Source: Chromohalobacter sarecensis (GTDB taxonomy: Bacteria > Pseudomonadota > Gammaproteobacteria > Pseudomonadales > Halomonadaceae). Taken from it: DNA of 64,000 nucleotides. Positions 38,126 to 46,323 of this stretch are shown here, piece after piece (within the stretch, counting starts at the first letter, position 1; each line of letters starts with the position of its first letter). Position numbers and translations under genes: made by a program. The stretch spans positions 186,001-250,000 of the forward strand of contig NZ_JAKGAN010000004.1 in the NCBI RefSeq assembly GCF_023061135.1, given 5' to 3'. A model generated the notes under the pieces. That model made no database searches. It was not told the DNA's origin and was given only the letters and a program-made list of their open reading frames with translations.

Positions 38126-38791
38126 ATGAGACTGTTGCTTCTTGAAGATGATGATTTGCTTGCCGAGAGCTTGGCGGAAAGCTTGAAGGACAACGGTTAC
38201 CTCGTTGACGTGGCCGACTCTATAAAAGCGGCCACGTCGCTTGCGGCAACTGAATGTTATGAACTGGCTGTTGTCGATATTGGGCTGCCTGATGGTTCTG
38301 GGCTTGACTTGGTTGCACATTGGCGTAAGCAAAAGCGTGATATGCCTATTTTGATTCTTACGGCAAGAGATACTTGGGAAGATAAAGTGTCCGGTTTAGA
38401 AACTGGTGCAGATGATTATTTGACAAAGCCGTTTCATGAGGCTGAGTTGTTGGCAAGACTTAAAGCATTGCTTAGGCGGCGCTCTGGAAGTGTATCTCAA
38501 ATATTGACAGTCAATGGGGTTTCTTTAGATGAGGCTGGTCAGTCGGTTTGTACAGAAAGTCTTCCTTGGTGTTCGCTAACAGCAACTGAATTTCGGCTAT
38601 TACGTTATCTGATGCACCATCCCGATCGTGTGCACTCTAAAGATCATTTGCTCGATCAACTTTATGCGCTTGAACAAGATGCAGCCGAGTCTAATTTGGT
38701 GGAAGTGTATATTGCTCGGCTGCGCCGGTATTTAGGTAAGGCATTGATACAAACACGTCGCGGCCAGGGGTACTTATTTGTATCGCATTGA
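38126..38791 (+). CDS. OmpR-family copper response regulator (CopR/CusR-like)
   Basis: A 221-residue regulator. The receiver domain has an acidic pocket (EDDD at 7-10), phosphoacceptor D51, a conserved Thr and K101 (LTKPF). The C-terminal winged helix (about 130-220) ends ARLRRYLGKALIQTRRGQGYLF. It lies between cupredoxin and copA and is followed by its kinase with a 14-base overlap. It is proposed to bind the TTCAG direct repeats of this island, which is an inference from spacing and location. Copper as the signal is also inferred. Confidence 0.9.
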   Translation: MRLLLLEDDDLLAESLAESLKDNGYLVDVADSIKAATSLAATECYELAVVDIGLPDGSGLDLVAHWRKQKRDMPILILTARDTWEDKVSGLETGADDYLTKPFHEAELLARLKALLRRRSGSVSQILTVNGVSLDEAGQSVCTESLPWCSLTATEFRLLRYLMHHPDRVHSKDHLLDQLYALEQDAAESNLVEVYIARLRRYLGKALIQTRRGQGYLFVSH

Positions 38792-40109
38792 TTGGCATAG
38801 TCTAAGGTTTCGCCTGCTAGCTTGGCTAGGCAGCGTAGCGCTTATAGTCGTGGTCGTGACATGGTTGATGCACGGCTTTTTTTTGGAAAATATCGCCAAG
38901 GACTTTCTTGGTGAGCGTCTGCGTAGAGAGGCCGATCATGCTGTTTCTCAGTTGGGTGAAGAGCGTTCCCTGGTCCCTGAGTCATTACAGTCTGTGAGCA
39001 AAAGCTATCAGGTTTTTCACCACCTGTATGTGCTGTCTATTGGCGATAGTGTTAGTGCCTCGGATCCGAAGTGGCGGACAAGACTTTCTCCACTGCTCGC
39101 AAGTGACCGTGATTCCTTGGTAGAAGTAGAAGAAGGGGGGCGCCACTTACTGGTCTATCGTCGCCATTTTAGCTGGGAAGATAGTAACGGTGTTTTGCTT
39201 ATTGGAGAAGACTTTTCACAAGTGGAGGCTGGGCTTGCAACCTTGCATTGGTGGGTTGGGGCGGTCGCAGGAGCCTTGTTAATAGTATTGATAGTGCTGA
39301 ACATGTTGGCAGTCAATCGTGGCTTGAGGCCGTTGAGGGAGCTACGCGAACAACTTGGTGCACTACAAGCGGGGCAGCGCCGACGGTTTTCAGTATTGGC
39401 ACCTTCTGAATTGAATGCCCTCGTCGAGCAGCTCAACCGTTTCATGGATGATATAGATTCACGCTTACAGTACTCGCGTGAATCGGCGGCAAATCTTTCT
39501 CATGCGTTAAAGACACCACTGGCTGCTGTGACACAGGTGCTTCGTGGGAATCGACCAATTGATAATGATCGCCGCTTCAAGCTGCTCGCGAGGATAGAAA
39601 ACATTAATACTCAACTTGACGCTGAGCTGCGCCGCTCTCGAATCGCGGGTCCCAATATGGGGAGGGTGACTCATGTAATGAACGATAGTCCTCGCCTTAT
39701 AGATATGTTTCGTGGCCTTTATCCGGAAAAAGAGTTCCAAATAACGTATTCTAATGTTGACCGGGATCAGATACCCATAGAGCCTCACGACTTTTCGGAA
39801 ATGCTCGGTATCTTATTAGATAATGGAGGTAAATGGGCGAAATACTATATTTGCTGTGATATAAAGTTATTAACAGAAATGCTGGTGATAACCGTCGATG
39901 ATGATGGCCCCGGTGTGGTGGAAAGCGATTTGCCTAGGTTGGGCGAGCGTGGCAAGCGTTTGGACGAGCGCCATCCGGGGTATGGCCTGGGGTTGTCCAT
40001 CTTGACTCAGCTAGCTGCTCGCTATGCTGGATACGCACAATTTTCTCATAGCTCACTTGGTGGGTTGCGCGCTAAGGTGACGCTGACCCTGGCAGAGGGG
40101 GCGAGGTGA
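38778..40109 (+). CDS. membrane sensor histidine kinase (CopS-like)
   Basis: A 443-residue kinase. Two membrane helices (about 12-32 and 155-178) flank a periplasmic sensor of some 120 residues, and a HAMP linker follows. The H-box has phosphoacceptor H242 (NLSHALKTP), then an N-box (GILLDNGGKWA) and a G-box (DDDGPGV, YGLGLSI). Start is a TTG at 38778 inside the regulator gene; the next ATG would remove the first membrane helix. The N-box DNGGKWA is slightly atypical. The signal is probably periplasmic copper. Confidence 0.88.
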   Translation: MYRIDWHSLRFRLLAWLGSVALIVVVVTWLMHGFFLENIAKDFLGERLRREADHAVSQLGEERSLVPESLQSVSKSYQVFHHLYVLSIGDSVSASDPKWRTRLSPLLASDRDSLVEVEEGGRHLLVYRRHFSWEDSNGVLLIGEDFSQVEAGLATLHWWVGAVAGALLIVLIVLNMLAVNRGLRPLRELREQLGALQAGQRRRFSVLAPSELNALVEQLNRFMDDIDSRLQYSRESAANLSHALKTPLAAVTQVLRGNRPIDNDRRFKLLARIENINTQLDAELRRSRIAGPNMGRVTHVMNDSPRLIDMFRGLYPEKEFQITYSNVDRDQIPIEPHDFSEMLGILLDNGGKWAKYYICCDIKLLTEMLVITVDDDGPGVVESDLPRLGERGKRLDERHPGYGLGLSILTQLAARYAGYAQFSHSSLGGLRAKVTLTLAEGAR

Positions 40110-40116
40110 CAGTCCG

Positions 40117-40148
40117 TTCAGTTTTGATTCAGTTTGTTCTGGCAGGAT
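40117..40148 (+). promoter_or_regulatory. proposed copper-regulator site and promoter of copA
   Basis: TTCAG-N6-TTCAG (extended to TTCAGTTT twice), then ten bases to CAGGAT, a weak -10. It lies between the kinase stop and copA. Confidence 0.6.
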
Positions 40149-40179
40149 AGGGCCATGTAAAACCTAACGGGAGTTGCAC

Positions 40180-41985
40180 ATGGCACGCTCACCTGCTGTA
40201 TCGCGCCCCTTTTCGCGCCGCCAGGTGCTAAAAGGAGGAGCTGCCCTCGGATTGGGATCTGCCGCTGCCTTGGGGTTGAGTCCGGCCTGGGCTAACCCAT
40301 GGGGCAGAAGTGCTAGGAGTACTACATATTCCTATGAGAGCGAGGAAGGACCTAACGTTTCCTTATCCATTCGCCGTGAGTCCCTGCCTGTTGCTGGACA
40401 AGAGGCACGGCCTATTACCATTAATGGCACTAGCCCAGGGCCTTTGATTCGCTTGAAGGAAGGTCAAGACGCCGTACTACGGGTCACTAACCTGCTTGAG
40501 GAATCCACGTCCATACACTGGCACGGCATGATCCTGCCTCCCGGCATGGATGGTGTACCTGGCATCAGCTTTGCAGGCATTGCGCCTGGTGAGACCTTTA
40601 CCTACCGCTTCCCGGTTCAGCAAAACGGCACCTATTGGTATCACAGTCATTCGGGGCTTCAGGAACAGCTTGGTCATGCTGGCCCTCTGATCATCGACGC
40701 TGCCGAACCAGAGCCCTTTCGTTATGATCGCGAGCATGTGCTGCTGTTGACTGACTGGACCTTCGAAAATCCTGCGTCGGTATTTCGCAACCTGAAGACC
40801 ATGGAAGGGTTTTACAACTTTCAGGAACGCACTGTTGCCGATTTCTTTGCCGATGTTCGCGATAAAGGCTTCTCACAAACCGCCGAAATGCGCAGCATGT
40901 GGTCAAAAATGCGCATGAGCTCGCGGGATATCGCCGATGTCACTGGTAGTACTTACAGCTACCTGCTCAATGGCCACTCGCCTGAAGAAAACTGGAATGC
41001 ACTGTTTAAGACCGGTGAGCGCGTGCGCCTTCGAGTGATTAACGGTTCGGCGATGTCGTATTTCGATGTGCGCATTCCCGGCCTGAAAATGACCGTGGTA
41101 GCCGCCGATGGCCAGCCAGTGCAACCCGTGCCTGTGGACGAATTCCGCATTGGTGTGGCCGAGACCTACGACGTGCTGGTCTCCCCCGAAGACGATCAAG
41201 CTTATACGATCTTTGCTGAATCAATGGATCGCAGCGGCTACGCGCGTGCCACCCTGGCTCCGCGTGAGGGTATGCAGGCTGAAATCCCCAAGCGCCGCCA
41301 AATTGCCGACCGCGGGATGGAAGGGATGGCAGCTGGCGCAATGGGGGGCATGAAAGGAATGGATCATTCCGGCATGTCCAGAGATGACATGGAGGGCATG
41401 GACCACTCCAATATGTCCGGCGGAGACATGGAGGGCATGGACCACGGCAGCGGCGACGGCATGGCGAAAGAAAAAGCCAAGATGCGCGAGAACGGCATGC
41501 TTGTTGCCGGTGAGGCCCAGTCGGGCTCACGCTATGGCGAGGCAGGCATTGGCATCGACCCCGACGAGCGCCGTGTGCTGGTCTACCGCGATCTGAAAGC
41601 CTTCACTCCATGGCCTGACCGGCGCGGCCCCGGCCGCGAGCTGGAGCTGCATTTGACCGGCAACATGGAACGCTACATGTGGTCGTTCGACGGCAAGAAA
41701 TTCAGTGAAGTAAACGGCCCTATCCACTTTGAAAAGGATGAGCGTCTGCGCCTGATCTTGATCAATGACACCATGATGGAGCACCCCATTCATCTTCACG
41801 GTATGTGGATGGAGCTGGAAAACGGCCAGGGTGAGTTAATTCCACGCAAGCATACCCTGAACGTGAAGCCCGGTGAGAGGGTCTCCGCGCTTATCACGGC
41901 AGATGCGGAAGGAAGCTGGGCTTTTCACTGTCACCTTCTTTACCACATGGAAGCTGGCATGTTCCGCGTTGTTCAGGTTTCTTGA
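40180..41985 (+). CDS. copA: multicopper oxidase CopA
   Basis: A 601-residue periplasmic copper-resistance oxidase. A Tat signal (SRRQVLKGG, then a hydrophobic stretch ending AWA) is followed by three cupredoxin domains. Copper sites are visible: SIHWHG, WYHSHSG, HPIHLHGMW and FHCHLLYHMEAGM, covering type 1, 2 and 3 centres. A Met/His/Asp insert (about 388-435) repeats GMDHS/NMSGGDMEGMDHG and should bind Cu(I). CopA oxidises Cu(I) in the periplasm. ATG 40180 follows GGGAG. It is cotranscribed with copB, nine bases downstream. Confidence 0.95.
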   Translation: MARSPAVSRPFSRRQVLKGGAALGLGSAAALGLSPAWANPWGRSARSTTYSYESEEGPNVSLSIRRESLPVAGQEARPITINGTSPGPLIRLKEGQDAVLRVTNLLEESTSIHWHGMILPPGMDGVPGISFAGIAPGETFTYRFPVQQNGTYWYHSHSGLQEQLGHAGPLIIDAAEPEPFRYDREHVLLLTDWTFENPASVFRNLKTMEGFYNFQERTVADFFADVRDKGFSQTAEMRSMWSKMRMSSRDIADVTGSTYSYLLNGHSPEENWNALFKTGERVRLRVINGSAMSYFDVRIPGLKMTVVAADGQPVQPVPVDEFRIGVAETYDVLVSPEDDQAYTIFAESMDRSGYARATLAPREGMQAEIPKRRQIADRGMEGMAAGAMGGMKGMDHSGMSRDDMEGMDHSNMSGGDMEGMDHGSGDGMAKEKAKMRENGMLVAGEAQSGSRYGEAGIGIDPDERRVLVYRDLKAFTPWPDRRGPGRELELHLTGNMERYMWSFDGKKFSEVNGPIHFEKDERLRLILINDTMMEHPIHLHGMWMELENGQGELIPRKHTLNVKPGERVSALITADAEGSWAFHCHLLYHMEAGMFRVVQVS

Positions 41986-41994
41986 GGAGGCAGT

Positions 41995-42759
41995 ATGAAG
42001 ATAAAACTTTACCTCGTGGGTGTGAGTGCGGCATTCATCTTTGCTTCCTTGGCTAAAGCTGATGATGGTTACGATGCTCCTGATGGCTGGCCATCCCCTA
42101 TCGTGGAGCATAATCAAGGCACGGCACAATTTGATCGGCTTGAATATAGTATTCCGGAGAATGGTAAGGATGCCATGGTATGGGACTTCCAGGGGTGGTA
42201 CGGCAGCGACGTTAACCGTATGTACGTAAAATCGGAAGGTGAAAATATTCAAGGGGACGGCGAAGACGCCGAGTTTGAATCCCTGGAGCTACTCTACAGT
42301 CGGCTAATTGCCGATTTTTGGGAGCTACAGGGCGGCGTGGGATACCAAGGGGGCGTGTTCTCTGATGATCATGAAGAGCGAACCTACGGTGTCGTCGGGT
42401 TGCAAGGGGTTATGCCATACGAAATTGAGACCGATGTGGCCTTGCAAGTGAGTGACGAAGGAGATGTATCTGCCAGTTTCGAGGGAGAATATGACTTTCG
42501 ACTTACTCAGCGTCTCTATGTACAGCCCCGGACGGAAATTGCTGTGGCTGCCAATGAAGCCAAGGAATTCGGTGTTGGCGAAGGCTTGAATTCCGTTCGT
42601 GCAGGCTTACGGATAGGCTACGAAGTGACCCGTCGCTTCGCTCCTTATGTGGGGGCTTATTGGGAAAAAGAATACGGTGAGACTGCGGATCTAACTCGTG
42701 CGAACGGTGATAGAACGGAGGGCACGGGAGTTGTCGCAGGTGCTCGGCTCATATTCTAA
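41995..42759 (+). CDS. copB: outer-membrane copper resistance protein CopB
   Basis: A 254-residue outer-membrane beta-barrel of the CopB/PcoB family. A signal peptide (cleavage near AKA-DD) is followed by DFQGWYGSDVNRMYVKSEGE, LLYSRLIADFWELQGGVGYQ and RAGLRIGYEVTRRFAPYVGAYWEKEYG. The Met/His-rich N-terminal repeat of many CopB proteins is missing, leaving the barrel alone. It ends in the aromatic ARLIF expected for Bam recognition. GAGGAGG stands before the start. It closes the copA-copB unit. Confidence 0.92.
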   Translation: MKIKLYLVGVSAAFIFASLAKADDGYDAPDGWPSPIVEHNQGTAQFDRLEYSIPENGKDAMVWDFQGWYGSDVNRMYVKSEGENIQGDGEDAEFESLELLYSRLIADFWELQGGVGYQGGVFSDDHEERTYGVVGLQGVMPYEIETDVALQVSDEGDVSASFEGEYDFRLTQRLYVQPRTEIAVAANEAKEFGVGEGLNSVRAGLRIGYEVTRRFAPYVGAYWEKEYGETADLTRANGDRTEGTGVVAGARLIF

Positions 42760-42876
42760 TGTATGATCTATTTCGTTGACAAAATGCTACACATGGCCAT
42801 CTATCCCTCAGATACCTTGTTGTCATGACACATTGCTATGTTGGCATACAAGAAGAGCGCACCATTTGCCTGGATG

Positions 42877-42908
42877 TTCAGCTTATATTCAGAGTTGTTG
42901 CCTAGCTT
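42877..42908 (+). promoter_or_regulatory. fourth copper-regulator-like site, upstream of the complex I-like operon
   Basis: TTCAG-N6-TTCAG, ten bases, then TAGCTT as a weak -10. It sits in the 223-bp gap after copB and 75 bp before the first gene of the complex I-like operon. The layout is identical to the three sites in the copper island. Confidence 0.6.
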
Positions 42909-42982
42909 GCACAGTAGAGCACGCTAGCCTGCTACGTTGTATTTGTGGGAAGGACTACTGGCCAGCAACGTGAAGGATTGGC

Positions 42983-43330
42983 ATGGAGCTGCTAACTCTA
43001 TTTTTTGTTTTGCTGCTTAGCCTAGGTATCGGCCTGCTAGCGCAATGGCTGCCTATGCGCCAACAGTCTAGACCCCCGTGGTCTCAGCGGGCGCCATTTC
43101 TGGGCGGGGGTACGCCTGATAGTCATGCCTGGAGCCGCTACCACATTCGCTACTACCCCATGACACTACTGCTGATCGCCTTCGAGATGGAGATGATGTT
43201 CATGTACCCGTGGGCGGTGGTCTTCGTCGAGAAGGGCATGAAAGCCATGATGGAAATGGGCATGTTTCTGGCCATCCTGTCGGTGGGTATCGTCTATGCC
43301 TGGCGTGAAGGGGTGTTCAAGTGGCAGTGA
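42983..43330 (+). CDS. NuoA-like membrane subunit
   Basis: A 115-residue three-helix membrane protein. The segment YHIRYYPMTLLLIAFEMEMMFMYPWAV matches the NuoA signature with its acidic residues on the second helix. The loop between helices 1 and 2 has SHAWSR where canonical NuoA has the Cys-bearing loop, so the cysteine that reports deactive complex I is absent. Overlaps the next gene by ten bases. In complex I NuoA borders the quinone cavity; here that cavity is altered (see the next gene). Confidence 0.85.
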   Translation: MELLTLFFVLLLSLGIGLLAQWLPMRQQSRPPWSQRAPFLGGGTPDSHAWSRYHIRYYPMTLLLIAFEMEMMFMYPWAVVFVEKGMKAMMEMGMFLAILSVGIVYAWREGVFKWQ

Positions 43331-44646
43331 ATTGGCTACGCAAGCTCGCTTCGCACAGGCGCGTTCCCGTATTCCCTGTGCTAGGCATGCAGGGTGATGA
43401 GGCACTGCGGCATCTCGCATTGTCGCCAGACATCGAACTGGTTGATTCGCCACGACACGCCAGTGTGCTGCTGGTGGCAGGAGAGATCCCGGCTGATCGG
43501 TTCGAGTCCTTGCGCCGTGTGCATGATCAATTGCCATCTTCCTTCACGACGTTATGGTTTCGTTGCGAACCGTCGCCTCATCTGGAAAGCGTGACTCATA
43601 TCGATGATCTCGATGCTTTGCCGGCGGCTCTGGTCACGGCGTATCGCGAACTGATGGAAGGCCGCCGCGAAAGCTCGCCCAGGATCCTGCCGGATAAGCC
43701 GCCCAACCCCTGGGAGGGCGAGGGCGATTTCGGTCAGGGGGGCGAAGGCATGATGGGTGGCGTGCCCTACGGGCGGCCCATGGCGATGAACATGGAGGAT
43801 GATATCCGCGACGGGCTGACGCTGGATTCGCTGACATTCCGGCTTGGACCGTTCTTCTTCGCATTTCCGCCGGGCATGGCGGCAGAGATTACTTTGCAGG
43901 GCGACCTCGTCCAGACATGGAAGACTCAGCTTGTGGCGTATCCGCAGAGCCTTGATTCCGTGTTTTTCATCGCCCGGGAACGGCCGGTCCCCATCGCCGA
44001 GCTCGAGCTTGCCCGGGCCCGTCATCATCTGCACCGTCTGTACCGTGGCCTGCATCTTGCCGGGCTGGAAAGCGCCAGTCTGAGCGCCTTGCGCTTGGCC
44101 CAGAACCTGTCCACGACAAGTACATTGGAGGGACTGCGTCGTTATTTATCGCGTAGCGGCTTCTTTCGCCTGGCTGCGATAAAAGGCGGTGTGCTTGGTC
44201 CTGATCAGGCTCGCAAGCTCGGGGGGCCGGCTGCCCGAGCCGCCGGACTGGATGAGGATCTGCGCTCAGGCGATGCCGGCTATCGACGGCTGGGGTTCTC
44301 ACCCGTGTGCCAGACCGGCGGCGATACGTGTGCTCGCTGGCGGCAGGTGCTGGCCGAAATCGATCAGTCACTCCAGCTTGCTCGCCAGGCCGAGCGGGAT
44401 GATGTGTCTACGAGCGAAGTGGATCGCATCGAGACTCCTCGCGGTCCTTGGGCCGAGCAACGACCAGAGGATGCGAGTGCACTCCTTGATGAGATATTGC
44501 CGGGCCAGGAGTGGGGCGATGCACTGGCTACCATCGCCAGTTTGGACGTGGCAGCCGTCGTCGAATCACCGCTCGGCACGCAAACGGCCGGCGAGTCTCC
44601 GATAACGAATCCCTTGGATAAGGGGGTAGCCGGATTAAGTGGTTGA
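43321..44646 (+). CDS. degenerate NuoB-NuoD fusion protein without redox-site residues
   Basis: A 441-residue soluble protein with a GTG start. Residues about 15-115 resemble the NuoB fold (VPVFPVLGMQGDEAL; ASVLLVAGEI) but only Cys82 is present, so the N2 iron-sulphur cluster cannot form. Residues about 168-385 resemble NuoD: GPFFFAFPPG (176-185) replaces the GPQHP-x-x-HG quinone-site loop, and late segments GPDQARKLGGPAARAAGLDEDLR and GGDTCARW recall NuoD. A Gly/Met-rich linker (about 131-158) joins them. It probably docks on the membrane arm and couples, or plugs, it without electron transfer. The assignment is by motif reading, not a search. Confidence 0.72.
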   Translation: MAVNWLRKLASHRRVPVFPVLGMQGDEALRHLALSPDIELVDSPRHASVLLVAGEIPADRFESLRRVHDQLPSSFTTLWFRCEPSPHLESVTHIDDLDALPAALVTAYRELMEGRRESSPRILPDKPPNPWEGEGDFGQGGEGMMGGVPYGRPMAMNMEDDIRDGLTLDSLTFRLGPFFFAFPPGMAAEITLQGDLVQTWKTQLVAYPQSLDSVFFIARERPVPIAELELARARHHLHRLYRGLHLAGLESASLSALRLAQNLSTTSTLEGLRRYLSRSGFFRLAAIKGGVLGPDQARKLGGPAARAAGLDEDLRSGDAGYRRLGFSPVCQTGGDTCARWRQVLAEIDQSLQLARQAERDDVSTSEVDRIETPRGPWAEQRPEDASALLDEILPGQEWGDALATIASLDVAAVVESPLGTQTAGESPITNPLDKGVAGLSG

Positions 44647-44717
44647 TAGTCGAGCGCGTGCTAATTCTTGCGCTCCAATAAGCTGATATCACCAACATAG
44701 GGCTCTGAGAGACAGCT

Positions 44718-45344
44718 ATGAGCAAGGCCCATTGGGACACGGTATATCGAGAGAAGGCACCGAATGAAGTGAGTTGGTATCGCCCGCATCTTGAAAAGTC
44801 GATACAACTCATCAAGAAGGCTACGCCGGACCGCGCCGCTCCCATCATTGATGTGGGAGGTGGGGAGTCCACGCTAGTCGATGACCTTCTGACGCTCGGA
44901 TACCAGAATGTCAGCGTTCTGGATATTTCACGAGAGGGGATCCAGGTGGCACAGCAGCGCTTGGGAGATTCCTCCGCCTGTGTGGAATGGCTCGTGGACG
45001 ACATTGCTTACGCCGCCCTGCCTGAGCAGCGATATGCAGTCTGGCATGATCGTGCAGTTTTCCATTTTCTAGTCGAACCGGAGCAGCGGGCCGGCTATGT
45101 TCGACAGGTGCTGCGGAGCGTGGCTTCTGATGGGTATCTAGTAATGGCTGTTTTCGGACCTGATGGCCCCCAGCGATGTAGTGGACTAGAGGTGGTCCGC
45201 CACGATAGTGACTTGCTTTGCGAACATCTTGGCCCCCGCTTCATGCTTGTTAGCGAGAGCCTTGAGTTTCATCTAACGCCGGGAGGCAAGCCCCAGCAGT
45301 TCTTATACGCCTGTTTCAGGCTTAGAGATGGCGATCCTTGTTAG
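44718..45344 (+). CDS. class I SAM-dependent methyltransferase within the complex I-like operon
   Basis: A 208-residue Rossmann-like methyltransferase. It has an AHWDTVYREKAPNEVSWYRP opening, SAM motif I at IIDVGGGESTLVDDLL (about 45-60), motif II VSVLDIS and an acidic DDIAY loop. The opening resembles lysine methyltransferases of the CSKMT/METTL10 type. It has 71 bp before and 52 bp after it and a lower GC content, so it may be an insertion into the operon. A protein methylation role on a neighbouring subunit is conceivable but unsupported. Confidence 0.8.
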   Translation: MSKAHWDTVYREKAPNEVSWYRPHLEKSIQLIKKATPDRAAPIIDVGGGESTLVDDLLTLGYQNVSVLDISREGIQVAQQRLGDSSACVEWLVDDIAYAALPEQRYAVWHDRAVFHFLVEPEQRAGYVRQVLRSVASDGYLVMAVFGPDGPQRCSGLEVVRHDSDLLCEHLGPRFMLVSESLEFHLTPGGKPQQFLYACFRLRDGDPC

Positions 45345-45396
45345 CCTCATTAACCATTTATTCAGGATGCTCGGATAATAACTAAGGGAGCCAGGC

Positions 45397-46323
45397 ATGA
45401 ATCTCGAGGAGTTGGTCCTGCCGGTGCTTATGGTGTTTTTCATGCTGGCTGCAGGCGCTTACACGGTTGCGGTGCTCGACCGTGTCATTGCCGGTGCACT
45501 TGGCACGCCTCAGGCTGGCAGTGTCTGGATTGCCCCCTTGGCGCGAGGGGCCTGGTTGATGACCCAGCACGCCAATGCCACCGAAGCCCCGGACTGGCGG
45601 GCTTGGCGACTGGCTCCGGCGCTTTATCTATCCTTGGCCGCGATCGGACTGGCCGTCGTGCCATGGTCGGGGTCGCTGGTCGCCACCGACCTCGCCACCA
45701 GCGTGGTGCTGTGGGGGAGCGTGGAAGCACTGGCGACCGTCGTCATTTTCTTGCATGGCTGGTCGGCAAATACGCTATTCGCTTTGATCGGCGGCTACCG
45801 TTATGTGGCACTGGGGCTTTCCTACATTCTGATCAGCATGTTCGTGCTGATCGGTGTGGCATTGCCGGCCGAGTCGCTGCAGTTCACCCAGGTAGTCGCC
45901 TCGCAAGGAGAGCTATGGAATCTCATACGCCAGCCGCTGGGGTTACCGCTGTTTCTCATCGTCGGCCTGGGCATGACCTTCTGGGGACCGCTCAACCTGG
46001 CCGATTCGGCGGATCTGGCCGGCGGCACGGCCGCTGAGATATCCGGGCCACCGCGGCTAGTCTGGGATGTGGCGCGTGCCGCAATGCTGGTGGCTTTCAG
46101 CGGCGTGGCAACGAGCGCCTTTCTGGGCGGCTGGCTGGGGCCCTGGTTGCCTGGGCCACTATGGGTGGTCATAAAAATGCTGGCAGTGTTGCTCGTGCTG
46201 TTATTGCTTGGCCGATTGCTGCCGCGCCTGGCGCCGGAGCGCTGCGTCACCTTGATGTGGGTCGTGTTGCTGCCGCTGTCGTTTATCGATCTGGTATGGG
46301 CCGGTGTAGGAGCGTTGTTGTGA
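45397..46323 (+). CDS. NuoH-like membrane subunit
   Basis: A 308-residue protein with eight or so helices. LNLADSADLAGGTAAEISGPPR aligns with the NuoH loop whose usual form is DLPEAESELVAGYxTEYSG, but the Glu residues that line the quinone channel are mostly replaced. The N-terminal DRVIAGALGTPQAGS stands where the RxQxRxGPNxVG helix-1 motif is expected and is divergent. This agrees with a lost quinone site. Its stop overlaps the next start (TGATG). Confidence 0.8.
   Translation: MNLEELVLPVLMVFFMLAAGAYTVAVLDRVIAGALGTPQAGSVWIAPLARGAWLMTQHANATEAPDWRAWRLAPALYLSLAAIGLAVVPWSGSLVATDLATSVVLWGSVEALATVVIFLHGWSANTLFALIGGYRYVALGLSYILISMFVLIGVALPAESLQFTQVVASQGELWNLIRQPLGLPLFLIVGLGMTFWGPLNLADSADLAGGTAAEISGPPRLVWDVARAAMLVAFSGVATSAFLGGWLGPWLPGPLWVVIKMLAVLLVLLLLGRLLPRLAPERCVTLMWVVLLPLSFIDLVWAGVGALL

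Noticed and set aside
42776-42973. 65-residue plus-strand frame between copB and the NuoA-like gene
   Set aside because: No SD, no domain, and it would cover the proposed regulatory site.
44718-45344. EgtD partner for the EgtB-like gene
   Set aside because: At 208 residues it is much shorter than EgtD, and its motifs fit protein-lysine-type methyltransferases better.
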